A stretch of 16,599 nucleotides of DNA from Bacillota bacterium (GTDB taxonomy: Bacteria; Bacillota; Clostridia; Lachnospirales; Lachnospiraceae): contig JAFADH010000158.1 in assembly GCA_023424995.1 (NCBI GenBank), positions 1-16,599 on the forward strand, in the 5' to 3' direction. The position numbers and the translations under genes were made by a program. The notes below the pieces were generated by a model. That model made no database searches. It was not told where the DNA came from and saw nothing but the letters and a program-made list of their open reading frames with translations. Shown piece by piece: positions 7,803 to 14,406 of the stretch; the first letter of the stretch is position 1; the number at the start of each line of letters is the position of its first letter.

Positions 7803-8708
7803 TTATTTATCAGCTTCACTGAATACCCAGAATTTTGAGGTCTTAAAGATAACCAGGGTAATCAGGCTCATGACTACAAGCATAACCCACGACATGGCGC
7901 TGGCATAGCCCATATCATAATAATTAAAGGCATACCGGTACATATACAGGGCATAGAAGTTCGTGGCATCATTAGGCCCTCCTCCCGTGATGACAAAGGC
8001 CTGGGTAAAGGTCATAAAGGCAGCGATGGTCTGCATCACCAGATTATACAGGATCACAGGGGATAAGCCCGGTAATGTGATGTGCAGGAAGGCTTTGATG
8101 CGGTTTGCACCGTCTATCCGCGCCGCCTCATAATAGGTAACGGGAATTTGCTTTAATCCGGCAGCAAATATAATCATGCTGGAGCCGAACTGCCAGACCG
8201 ACATGATAATGAGCGGAAACAGCGCCATCTTCTGATTGCCGAACCAGGAGACCGGCATCAGCCCCAGCATCCCCAGCATATTGTTCACCAGGCCTTTTCT
8301 TGCAAAGAGCTCTTTCCATACCAGCGCCACCGCGATACTTCCGCCAATGAGGGATGGAACATAGAATAAGGAACGGTACAGGCTGGTCAGCCGCGTCCGG
8401 TAGGTCAATAACATTGCAATGATTAATGCAAAGATGAGCTTTGACGGAACTGAAATTAATACATATTTTAAAGTTACTCTTACGGATTTCCAAAATCGTG
8501 CATCTAAGAACAGGCGCTTATAATTATCCAGGCCAATCCAATCCTCCTTTACAATCATATTATAATCCGTAAAGGAATAGTAAAAGGAAGAGATTATCGG
8601 AACGATTGTAAAACCCAGAAATCCGATAATAAACGGAAGGGCGAAGACATACCCTACCGTTGCCTCTTTGTATATAAACTTTCTTGCCGCACTTTTCACA
8701 GTATTCAT
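7803..8708 (-). CDS. CUT1 sugar ABC transporter permease, MalF/AraP type
   Basis: A 301-aa membrane permease. It starts with a hydrophobic segment (YVFALPFIIGFLGFTIVPI, 20-38) followed by FYYSFTDYN and IGLDNYKRLF, the classic signature of the MalF-like half of CUT1 importers. The EAA loop is at 194-217 (EAARIDGAN, then LPGLSP). The ATG at 8708 gives the family's usual N-terminus. Its ribosome binding site is weak (AAAGG about 13 nt upstream), while the next gene has a strong one. A longer reading from 8867 would add 53 residues, most of them encoded by the palindromic element at 8784-8877, and is rejected. The 228-bp gap from the binding-protein gene is much longer than the other gaps in this operon, which fits lower permease than binding-protein expression. 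Confidence 0.92.
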   Translation of the reverse strand: MNTVKSAARKFIYKEATVGYVFALPFIIGFLGFTIVPIISSFYYSFTDYNMIVKEDWIGLDNYKRLFLDARFWKSVRVTLKYVLISVPSKLIFALIIAMLLTYRTRLTSLYRSLFYVPSLIGGSIAVALVWKELFARKGLVNNMLGMLGLMPVSWFGNQKMALFPLIIMSVWQFGSSMIIFAAGLKQIPVTYYEAARIDGANRIKAFLHITLPGLSPVILYNLVMQTIAAFMTFTQAFVITGGGPNDATNFYALYMYRYAFNYYDMGYASAMSWVMLVVMSLITLVIFKTSKFWVFSEADK

Positions 8709-8783
8709 TGTAATAACCACGCCTTTCATCACACGGGTGTTGCGCCACCGGGCAAAACTATTATATATCAAAATTATGGAGTA

Positions 8784-8877
8784 ATAGGGCTGTCGCAAAA
8801 CCGTACCGGTAAATACTATATGAAACGACATAAGTAATAGTCGCTGCATATAAACTATGCTTTGCAATCAGCCCTAT
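8784..8877. mobile_element. 94-bp palindromic element, candidate MITE
   Basis: The ends are inverted: ATAGGGCTG (8784-8792) continuing TCGCAAAA, and TTTGCAAT continuing CAGCCCTAT (8869-8877), about 16 paired positions with one or two mismatches. A second nested stem is TATATG (8817-8822)/CATATA (8847-8852) enclosing CGAC (8826-8829)/GTCG (8840-8843). A terminus reading GGGCTGTCGCAAAA resembles insertion-sequence ends as I recall them, and a TA flanks both ends. There is no transposase, so a non-autonomous miniature element is the best guess. As RNA it would form a long hairpin between the binding-protein and permease genes. Confidence 0.6.
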
Positions 8878-8936
8878 AAAGTTTACACTGCGGGAATCTC
8901 CTCAATTTCCATGCTTTATTATAAATAATTCATACT

Positions 8937-10292
8937 TTATTCAAACTTTGATTTCGCAAACTCATAGAAATCCTTTGCAGCCGCATCCACGGTTAATTCC
9001 TCATAGATGACCTTCTGGATCGCCAGGTTGTAATAATCGATAATCTCCTGGTACGGCTCCGGGCTTAATACGTTGATCTCACCCGTCTCAAAGCTTCCGA
9101 TCAGGGTTACGAAATCATTCACCTTCTGCTGCTCTGCGGTAAGGTTCGGAGCAAGTACATCTGCCACATTGCTGAAGATTGTGATACCACGTTCATTTGA
9201 CAGAATCTGATTTGCTTCTTCACTGGTCCAGAAGAAATTCAGGAATCTTGCCGCTTCTTCCGGATTCTCAGAATCCTGAGATACACAGAACATCTGGCTG
9301 GACTGGATCGCGGAGCCCGCAGGTCCGTCCGCTGTCTTTCTGGGGATCGGCACTAATTTAAGCTCTCTGCCTGCGGCCTCTGATAATGCGATGAACTGGT
9401 TACTTGCTACCCAGGTCATGGCAGCTTCACCGGTTGCAAGGAAATCATTCTCAATATCCTTAATCTCAGCTAGCGCGCCCGGATCCGGATAAGCACCGGA
9501 CTTCACAAGATCCGCTCTCATCTGGATATAGTCCTTTAATATGGTATAATCATCAAACCCCAGCTTATCGTTCGTCAGTGCGTAGAAGCTGAGATTAATA
9601 TCCGTCTGAGGTACGCCCGAGCCGCAGCCTGCGGGGAAATCATCCAGCTTGCCGCTTCCGAAGATTCCCAGCTTGTCATGAATCGTCTGACATGCATTGG
9701 CGAAATCCGTCCAGGTCCAGTTATCGGTGGGTTCCGGTACGCCTGCCTCTGCAAACAGGGCAGGATCATATGCAATACCATATGTATTGACACCGTTGGA
9801 CACGCCGATCTGGTCTCCGTTATACCGGGTGGTCTTTAAGAATGCATCCGTGGTCCGGGATACATCGATCACACCGGATTCAATGTATTCATTCAGAGGA
9901 ACAATCTTACTTAAATATGCGGGAAAGTTTCCGCCCAATTGGAAGCAGTCCCATACATCATTGGATGCTACCAGAGTATTAAGCTTAGTGAAATATCCGT
10001 CATAATCATAGAATTCATACTCGATGTCAATATCCGGATTTTGTGATTCATATAGTTCAATTACTTCGATTGTCTTATCATGCCGAGCCTGGGAGCCCCA
10101 CCAGGCCATACGGATAACCACCTTTTCTCCGGCTTTTGTCGGAGCCGCCGCTTCTTCCGTCGGCTTTGGAGTAGCTGTAGCAGCGTCCGGATTCCCTTGA
10201 TCTTTCGGTGTTTCTTCCGTGTTCTTGCAAGCCACCAATGTCAACATAGTCAAAATAGCTAAACATAATGCGAAAACCCTTTTGAATTTCAT
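8937..10292 (-). CDS. Sugar ABC transporter substrate-binding lipoprotein
   Basis: A 451-aa extracytoplasmic solute-binding protein. The signal peptide MKFKRVFALCLAILTMLTLV ends in the lipobox LVAC with lipidated Cys22. A Pro/Thr/Ala/Glu-rich tether (about 23-55) leads to the family 1 binding fold starting VVIRMAWWGSQARHDKTIEV and containing the usual motif NGVNTYGIAYDPALFAEAGV. It should capture an oligosaccharide at the cell surface and hand it to the two downstream permeases. The start has GAGGAG at 10301-10306 and a predicted promoter at 10335-10363, making it the first gene of the operon. The ligand is inferred from context to be a galacturonate-containing oligosaccharide. No ATP-binding subunit is encoded nearby. 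Confidence 0.94.
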   Translation of the reverse strand: MKFKRVFALCLAILTMLTLVACKNTEETPKDQGNPDAATATPKPTEEAAAPTKAGEKVVIRMAWWGSQARHDKTIEVIELYESQNPDIDIEYEFYDYDGYFTKLNTLVASNDVWDCFQLGGNFPAYLSKIVPLNEYIESGVIDVSRTTDAFLKTTRYNGDQIGVSNGVNTYGIAYDPALFAEAGVPEPTDNWTWTDFANACQTIHDKLGIFGSGKLDDFPAGCGSGVPQTDINLSFYALTNDKLGFDDYTILKDYIQMRADLVKSGAYPDPGALAEIKDIENDFLATGEAAMTWVASNQFIALSEAAGRELKLVPIPRKTADGPAGSAIQSSQMFCVSQDSENPEEAARFLNFFWTSEEANQILSNERGITIFSNVADVLAPNLTAEQQKVNDFVTLIGSFETGEINVLSPEPYQEIIDYYNLAIQKVIYEELTVDAAAKDFYEFAKSKFE

Positions 10293-10334
10293 AAAAATGC
10301 CTCCTCTTGATTTAATAGATATTGCTGTACTAGC

Positions 10335-10363
10335 ATCATATAATCAATTATTTTCGTAGTCAA
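10335..10363 (-). promoter_or_regulatory. Predicted promoter of the transporter operon
   Basis: On the minus strand: -35 TTGACT (10358-10363), an exact 17-bp spacer, -10 TATGAT (10335-10340). The predicted transcript start near 10328 leaves a leader of about 36 nt. It is close to the sigma-70/SigA consensus. Confidence 0.7.
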
Positions 10364-10530
10364 TATATAACGATTATTTTAAAAACATAGTTTGATTATA
10401 TCCTTTTTTATACCTATATTTACTCAGAGGATTGTATCATATACAAGATATCTTGCCGGATTAACGGCGGAAAAATACATTGTACCATTATGAAATATGT
10501 CTATTGTTTTCATTATAATTCGGAGATCAT

Positions 10531-10540
10531 AAACCGGTTT
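10531..10540. promoter_or_regulatory. 10-bp palindrome with central CG
   Basis: AAACCGGTTT is a perfect palindrome of the kind bound by LacI-family repressors, about 200 bp upstream of the transporter promoter. It does not fit the CcpA cre consensus well. It could be coincidental. Confidence 0.25.
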
Positions 10541-10544
10541 GCAT

Positions 10545-10575
10545 AAAAAGAGGAATATGTGTACATATATTCCTC
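10545..10575 (-). terminator. Rho-independent terminator of the GH5 gene
   Basis: In the minus-strand transcript, GAGGAATAT (from 10575-10567) pairs with ATATTCCTC (from 10558-10550) around an 8-nt loop, followed directly by TTTTT (10549-10545). It lies 52 bp past the GH5 stop and separates that gene from the transporter operon. Confidence 0.8.
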
Positions 10576-10626
10576 CTTCTGTCTTACAGATAAATTTTGA
10601 TAGCCAAAATAATATATCGTCTTGTC

Positions 10627-11955
10627 TTACTTTATCCCTCTCATTAATGCATCGACGATTCCGGGGAATTGCCAGGTGAGTGTGAACCGGTTAATCAGTC
10701 CGAATAATTCTCCTCCTCCCAAGAATGCGCCGTTATCCCACCAGATACAGGGAATTCCTTTCTCCGCCGCTCTTGATACATAATACTCCGCCCAGTCCGC
10801 CCTGGCATCCTCGTTATCATTCTTATTCATGGCACCGAACTCACCGATGATTACAGGTATGCCCCCGGCAATGAATTCATTATAGATATTATTCATTAGG
10901 CTGTCTATCTCCGAGGTATCGCTGACCTTGGCCGAGCTCCAGGAAGCCGTACCCTGTATCTGCAAGGCGAAGCTGTACGGAGTATAGGCATGAATCGATA
11001 CAATCACCTTATCATCCTCCGGTATGACAAATCCGGACCAGGCCCTTTCGCTTGAGGATGCCGCATAGGGTGTGACCATCAGATGCCTTAAGGAATTATT
11101 GCCTCCCGTACCTCGAACCGCATCAACGAATACCTGATTTAACTGATTCACTACATCCCAGCCTTCCTCATTGCCTCCATTCCATTCAGAGCTTGTTCCC
11201 TTTAATCTGGGTTCGTTCATTCCTTCGAATATCAGATGCTCATCATAATTTTGAAAGTGGTCTGCTATCTGCGTCCAGACCCTGGCCAGCTGCTCCTTCG
11301 CTTTCTCTGCATTGTCATAAGATGGAATGTACCAATCCTCATGATGGGCATTTATAATTACATACAATTCCTCCGCCATAGCATAATCCACAATTTGCCG
11401 CACTCTTGTTAACCAAGCCGTATTGATTGTATAATCCGGCGCCGGTCCAAGGTGACCCTGCCAGGTAATCGGAATTCGTATGGTATTAAAACCGGCTTCT
11501 TTTACTGCAGTGATCAATTCCGGCGCAGTAACCGGATTGCCCCAGGAGACCTCGGACATTATTCCGGCTCCTCCGGTTGCGTCCATGGTATTGCCGAGAT
11601 TCCAGCCAATCTTAATCTCCTTTACCAGCTCCGATGCTGCCATATCCTTCATTTCCTTCATATCCTCCGGCCAGCTGTCGTCCGGCAGGGGTATCTGCAA
11701 TGCCGGTGTCGGTGCTTCTGTCGGCACAGCTTCCGGTGTCTGTGCCGTAACCGCCGGCGTAGGAGTGAGCTCATCTTCTGATACTGAACTATTAGCGGGT
11801 GTTATACTTTCGGCCTCCTGCTCTGTGGGTTCCGGTGTCCCGGTTGGTGTGTCTGTTATTAGATCATCCCCAGCCTTCCTATCGCAGGCTGTTAACAGTC
11901 CTGCTGCCAGCATTACGGCAATTATTACAGTTAAAGCTCTCCTCATCCTCGTCAT
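10627..11955 (-). CDS. GH5 endo-glycanase lipoprotein
   Basis: A 442-aa surface enzyme. The signal peptide ends in LTAC with lipidated Cys24. A Thr/Pro/Glu-rich linker (about 25-95) leads to a GH5 (beta/alpha)8 barrel. Visible landmarks are IGWNLGNTMDA (116-126), WGNPVTAPELI (138-148), NTIRIPITW (157-165), INAHHEDW (201-208), the acid/base E248 in MNEPR, SIHAYTPYS (320-328), the nucleophile E372 in IIGEFG, and IWWDNG. The WNLGNT/WGNP pattern resembles subfamily 4 (beta-1,4-glucanase, xyloglucanase, lichenase), but the subfamily is not certain. The ATG at 11955 is preceded by GGAGG 6 nt upstream; a reading from 12054 would put 33 non-signal residues before the signal peptide. It likely produces oligosaccharides outside the cell. 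It has its own terminator and is divergent from the 172-aa membrane protein. Confidence 0.93.
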   Translation of the reverse strand: MTRMRRALTVIIAVMLAAGLLTACDRKAGDDLITDTPTGTPEPTEQEAESITPANSSVSEDELTPTPAVTAQTPEAVPTEAPTPALQIPLPDDSWPEDMKEMKDMAASELVKEIKIGWNLGNTMDATGGAGIMSEVSWGNPVTAPELITAVKEAGFNTIRIPITWQGHLGPAPDYTINTAWLTRVRQIVDYAMAEELYVIINAHHEDWYIPSYDNAEKAKEQLARVWTQIADHFQNYDEHLIFEGMNEPRLKGTSSEWNGGNEEGWDVVNQLNQVFVDAVRGTGGNNSLRHLMVTPYAASSSERAWSGFVIPEDDKVIVSIHAYTPYSFALQIQGTASWSSAKVSDTSEIDSLMNNIYNEFIAGGIPVIIGEFGAMNKNDNEDARADWAEYYVSRAAEKGIPCIWWDNGAFLGGGELFGLINRFTLTWQFPGIVDALMRGIK

Positions 11956-11997
11956 ACCTTCCCTCCGCTGATCCTTCCGTATCTTTAATGATATTAT

Positions 11998-12024
11998 ATC
12001 ATGAATATAAGGCGTATTCATGAT
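11998..12024. promoter_or_regulatory. Perfect 10-bp inverted repeat in the GH5 leader
   Basis: ATCATGAATA (11998-12007) and TATTCATGAT (12015-12024) flank a 7-nt spacer, 43 bp upstream of the GH5 start. The right arm can instead pair with GATCATG at 12059-12065, so two alternative folds are possible. It is an operator or leader structure candidate. Confidence 0.5.
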
Positions 12025-12233
12025 CCTGCTGCTCCGACCGCATGCTTCAAGCAAGCTCGATCATGCTCTCTACGCTTTTGATTATATCATATCCGGCAGA
12101 ATTACTCTTTATATTATCTTACCAATAATTTGTAATATTTTATATATTATTACTTCATTAACAGGATAAAAAAGTACAAAAAGCATCAGCCTTCAACCGT
12201 AAGTATCATTTTTCTTAATTTCTCATATGATGG

Positions 12234-12259
12234 ATTGAAAACAATATGTTGTTTTCAAT
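12234..12259. promoter_or_regulatory. Perfect 11-bp inverted repeat upstream of the membrane protein gene
   Basis: ATTGAAAACAA (12234-12244) and TTGTTTTCAAT (12249-12259) are separated by TATG. It lies 27 bp before the ATG at 12287 and just upstream of the weak ribosome binding site (GGAG, 12272-12275). The AT-rich arms and short spacer suit either a repressor operator or a leader hairpin. Confidence 0.6.
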
Positions 12260-12286
12260 TCAAGTCAGATTGGAGTTGATAACGAA

Positions 12287-12805
12287 ATGCTAATGTTATA
12301 TCGAACCGGCAGGACAATTGCTTTCCTCTCTGCCCTTGCAATACTTGTTGTGATTTTCATCATAACGATATTCATAATTGCTGATAATAACGATGATCTC
12401 TCTCAGAATGAAGGAATTCAGGTTCAGCTTATCGGCGCGGGCGGCGGAATAATTGAAGATAACAGCAATGTCCGCTTTGATACGATATTCAATGATCAAA
12501 GCTCTGATATAGATTATGATTCCGCAACCGGGGAATTCACCATCCATGCACCCGGTAATTATTATATATCCTGGTCCCTGGCTGTTGACGGCGCCGGACC
12601 AATGACTTACATTAATTATACAGTAACGGTTAACGGCAATCCTTATGCCAGTGCCTCCTCACCCATCGTTTCCGGGGAACTATCCGGGACCGCATTAGTT
12701 ACGGTAAAAACTGTGCCGACTATTATATCCCTGGTAAATACTACGGGTTTTGAAACCTTTGTACCTTTAACACCGGTGCAGGGAAATCTGGTTATTTTAA
12801 AGTAA
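12287..12805 (+). CDS. Membrane-anchored BclA C-terminal-like (TNF/C1q-fold) protein
   Basis: A 172-aa protein. Residues about 11-32 (IAFLSALAILVVIFIITIFI) form a single transmembrane helix. Arg6 and Arg9 before it suggest the N-terminus is inside and the rest is outside. From about 45 the chain is a beta-sandwich pattern: VRFDTIFNDQSSDIDYDSATGEFTI, APGNYYISWSLAVDG, SSPIVSGELSGTALVTV, ISLVNTTG and TPVQGNLVIL. This matches the C-terminal domain of BclA-like exosporium glycoproteins and related clostridial surface proteins, which trimerise. Unlike BclA, there is no Gly-X-Y collagen-like region; the domain is attached directly to the membrane helix. The function is unknown; surface decoration or spore coat are possibilities. 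It is transcribed divergently from GH5 with no obvious functional link. Confidence 0.75.
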   Translation: MLMLYRTGRTIAFLSALAILVVIFIITIFIIADNNDDLSQNEGIQVQLIGAGGGIIEDNSNVRFDTIFNDQSSDIDYDSATGEFTIHAPGNYYISWSLAVDGAGPMTYINYTVTVNGNPYASASSPIVSGELSGTALVTVKTVPTIISLVNTTGFETFVPLTPVQGNLVILK

Positions 12806-12816
12806 TTATAAAATAT

Positions 12817-12863
12817 ACGTGATAAAGATACTTATTACGTGCTGTGTATCCTGATTACAGGAT
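12817..12863. repeat. Two small inverted repeats after the membrane protein gene
   Basis: ACGTGATAA (12817-12825)/TTATTACGT (12832-12840, one mismatch) and ATCCTG (12848-12853)/CAGGAT (12858-12863, perfect, loop ATTA). Neither has a following T-run. They may help end or stabilise the 172-aa protein mRNA. Confidence 0.35.
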
Positions 12864-12955
12864 CATATATTACGTTCCTCCAATAATAGGCTATCAGATT
12901 CTTCTTTCGCACCGTGTATCCGGGTATGGGGGGCTTACCTTTATCATAACAATAA

Positions 12956-13047
12956 AAATGGCTACTGTATAATAAACAAATGCCTTTCTGCCGGAATGTT
13001 TTTTCTCCCGGCAAAATCAAGGAAATGTTATTATACAATAGCCATTT
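12956..13047. mobile_element. 92-bp palindromic element abutting a stop codon, candidate MITE/terminator
   Basis: Terminal arms of 22-23 bp: AAATGGCTACTGTATAATAA from 12956, and TATTATACAATAGCCATTT ending at 13047, with one mismatch and one bulge. An inner stem TGCCGG (12989-12994)/CCGGCA (13008-13013) sits inside. The right end is 3 bp from the stop codon of the MetE-like gene (13050-13052). On the minus strand the arm is followed by TTTTTATT, so it could serve as that gene's terminator. The arms differ from those of the elements at 1-281 and 8784-8877. Confidence 0.65.
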
Positions 13048-13049
13048 AT

Positions 13050-14189
13050 TTATCTCCAGACCTCTTCCGCTATCTCTTTAATAAATGCAAGCTTCCTCCA
13101 CTGCTCCTCTTCTGTCAGGATGTTACCCTCCTCCGTAGAAGCAAAGCCGCATTGGGGACTTAAGCACAGACGGCTTAGCGGGATATACTGAGCCGCCTCC
13201 CTGATGCGGGCAATGATCTTTTCCTTATCCTCCAGCTCGCCGGACTTGGAGGTTATCAGTCCGAGCACTACCAGCTTATCCTCCGATATCTCCTTCAGGG
13301 GAGTAAAATCACCTGCACGGTCAGTATCGTATTCCAGATAGTAGGCAGATACCTTCTCCCTGCCAAAGAGGGCCTTCGCTACCGGCTCATAACCTCCCGA
13401 GGTTGCCCAGGTGGAATGATAATTCCCGCGGCATACATGGGTGGTGACCGTAAGGTCCTCCGGAAGACCGGCAATTGCATCATTATTCAGGCGAAGGTAG
13501 AGGTTCTGAAGCTCACCCGCATCATATCCTTCTCCTGCCATGGCAGTCCAGAAGTTCTGGTCACAGAGCATCCCCCAGGTACAGTCATCCAGTTGGATAT
13601 TCCGGCAGCCCAGCTCATAGAAGGCCAGGATTGCTTCGCGGTATGCTGCTGATATGTCCTGGTACAGTTCTTCTCTGTCCGGATAATATTTCACAAGCTC
13701 CTTTTCATTCTCACCCCGGACTAATTCTGCATAGAACTGGGACGGAGCCGGGATACACTGTCTGGCGGTCACATCTTCACCGGCAGTCTCCCTCAGGAAT
13801 TGATAATGTTTTAAAAAGGGGTGTCCGGTAAAACGTATCTTCCCGGAAAGTCTGGCCGAGTCCGCCCTGGTCTCCTCTCCGTGAAAGAAATATCCATGCT
13901 CGAGAATGACATGTTCAACTCCTTCAAAGCCCCAGAAAAAATCCAGATGCCAATAGCTGCGGCGGAATTCTCCGTCGGTTACCGCCTTTAATCCGATCTC
14001 CTTCTGCCTGGCAACAAGCTTTCTGATCTCCGTGTCCTCCACATTCTCAAGCTCCTCCAGAGTAATCCTTCCTGCGGCATATTCTTCTCTGGCAGCTTTA
14101 ATTGCCTGGGGGCGCAGGAAGCTGCCTACGATATCATGACGGAAAGGAACGGTAGTTCTTACGGTGATATCTTTTAATTGGATATTCAT
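13050..14189 (-). CDS. MetE-like cobalamin-independent methyltransferase (COG0620, YxjG/YxjH type)
   Basis: A 379-aa single-barrel relative of the C-terminal catalytic half of methionine synthase MetE (normally about 750 aa), matching the short YxjG/YxjH family. The zinc ligands of MetE can be placed: H251 and C253 (THVCRGN), E286 (YYLEYD) and C347 (SPQCGF). QLDDC at 199-203 is the substrate-side motif. A zinc-activated thiol methyl transfer to homocysteine is the expected chemistry, but the methyl donor of these short proteins is not certain, because the MetE N-terminal half is absent. The ATG at 14189 has GGGAGG at 14198-14203, 8 nt away; a reading from 14243 would add 18 residues over the operator region. 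The lysR gene lies upstream in the same direction. No S-box riboswitch was recognised in the leader. Confidence 0.88.
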   Translation of the reverse strand: MNIQLKDITVRTTVPFRHDIVGSFLRPQAIKAAREEYAAGRITLEELENVEDTEIRKLVARQKEIGLKAVTDGEFRRSYWHLDFFWGFEGVEHVILEHGYFFHGEETRADSARLSGKIRFTGHPFLKHYQFLRETAGEDVTARQCIPAPSQFYAELVRGENEKELVKYYPDREELYQDISAAYREAILAFYELGCRNIQLDDCTWGMLCDQNFWTAMAGEGYDAGELQNLYLRLNNDAIAGLPEDLTVTTHVCRGNYHSTWATSGGYEPVAKALFGREKVSAYYLEYDTDRAGDFTPLKEISEDKLVVLGLITSKSGELEDKEKIIARIREAAQYIPLSRLCLSPQCGFASTEEGNILTEEEQWRKLAFIKEIAEEVWR

Positions 14190-14221
14190 ATATGTTTCCT
14201 CCCTGCTATTTAATTTTTCTA

Positions 14222-14227
14222 AGTATA
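14222..14227 (-). promoter_or_regulatory. Extended -10 of the MetE-like gene
   Basis: The minus strand reads TGCTATACT: TGn plus TATACT (14222-14227), 32 bp before the start. The -35 position (14245-14250) is poor, which fits an activator-dependent promoter and overlaps the proximal operator-like site. Confidence 0.55.
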
Positions 14228-14241
14228 GCATGAAGGAAGTC

Positions 14242-14291
14242 ATATAGGGTAACTCATATAATTTATAGTTTTATATAGATTAAAGCTATAT
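14242..14291. promoter_or_regulatory. Two LysR-type operator-like sites 31 bp apart
   Basis: The distal site is ATATAG-N7-CTATAT (14273-14291), a perfect 6-bp dyad. The proximal site is ATATAG-N7-CATATA (14242-14260). They share ATATAG-N7-C and are 31 bp apart, about three helical turns. Relative to the predicted start near 14215, the distal site is centred near -67 and the proximal one overlaps the -35, the usual recognition and activation positions for LysR-type activators. Confidence 0.55.
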
Positions 14292-14331
14292 CATATACAT
14301 CCTGCTTCTGCATTATCAGCCTGCCGCATAA

Positions 14332-14400
14332 TTCAGAAGCCATACAGTTCAGAAGCCATACAGTTCAGAAGCCACATAGTTCAGAAGCCACATAGTTCAG
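14332..14400. repeat. 16-bp tandem repeat, four copies plus a partial fifth
   Basis: TTCAGAAGCCATACAG occurs twice (14332, 14348), then TTCAGAAGCCACATAG twice (14364, 14380), then TTCAG at 14396 followed by a diverged ATAG. The pairwise variants suggest stepwise duplication. A 16-bp period cannot keep a reading frame. The array starts 7 bp past the lysR stop codon and ends 41 bp before the distal LysR-like site. Confidence 0.9.
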
Positions 14401-14406
14401 GGATAG

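Larger units (their letters stand above)
10293..10626. other. 334-bp intergenic region before the transporter operon
   Basis: It holds the predicted operon promoter (10335-10363), a small inverted repeat GCCG/CGGC (10455-10468), a perfect 10-bp palindrome AAACCGGTTT (10531-10540) and the GH5 terminator (10545-10575). The stretch 10364-10450 is AT-rich and is where an AraC-type activator would be expected to bind, but I see no clear repeated half-site shared with the region before GH4. No gene is seen. Confidence 0.6.
11956..12286. other. 331-bp divergent intergenic region, GH5 / membrane protein
   Basis: No gene is seen. It holds two perfect inverted repeats described separately (11998-12024 and 12234-12259), a CATGATC/GATCATG pair (12019-12025 with 12059-12065), and an AT-rich centre (12100-12180) where both promoters probably lie. 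Several TATAAT-like hexamers are present (for example on the minus strand near 12087 and 11992), but none has a convincing -35, so I do not mark a promoter. Confidence 0.55.

Noticed and set aside
8709..8867. N-terminal extension of the MalF-type permease
   Set aside because: It would be encoded mostly by the palindromic element, lacks permease character, and the family N-terminus begins at the ATG at 8708.
10531..10540. CcpA cre site
   Set aside because: AAACCGGTTT is palindromic, but the flanks and spacing do not fit the cre consensus; listed only as a weak LacI-type candidate.
14190..14406. S-box (SAM) riboswitch before the MetE-like gene
   Set aside because: Such genes often have one, but this leader is AT-rich and shows the LysR-like dyads and 16-bp repeats, with no multi-stem S-box pattern or terminator.
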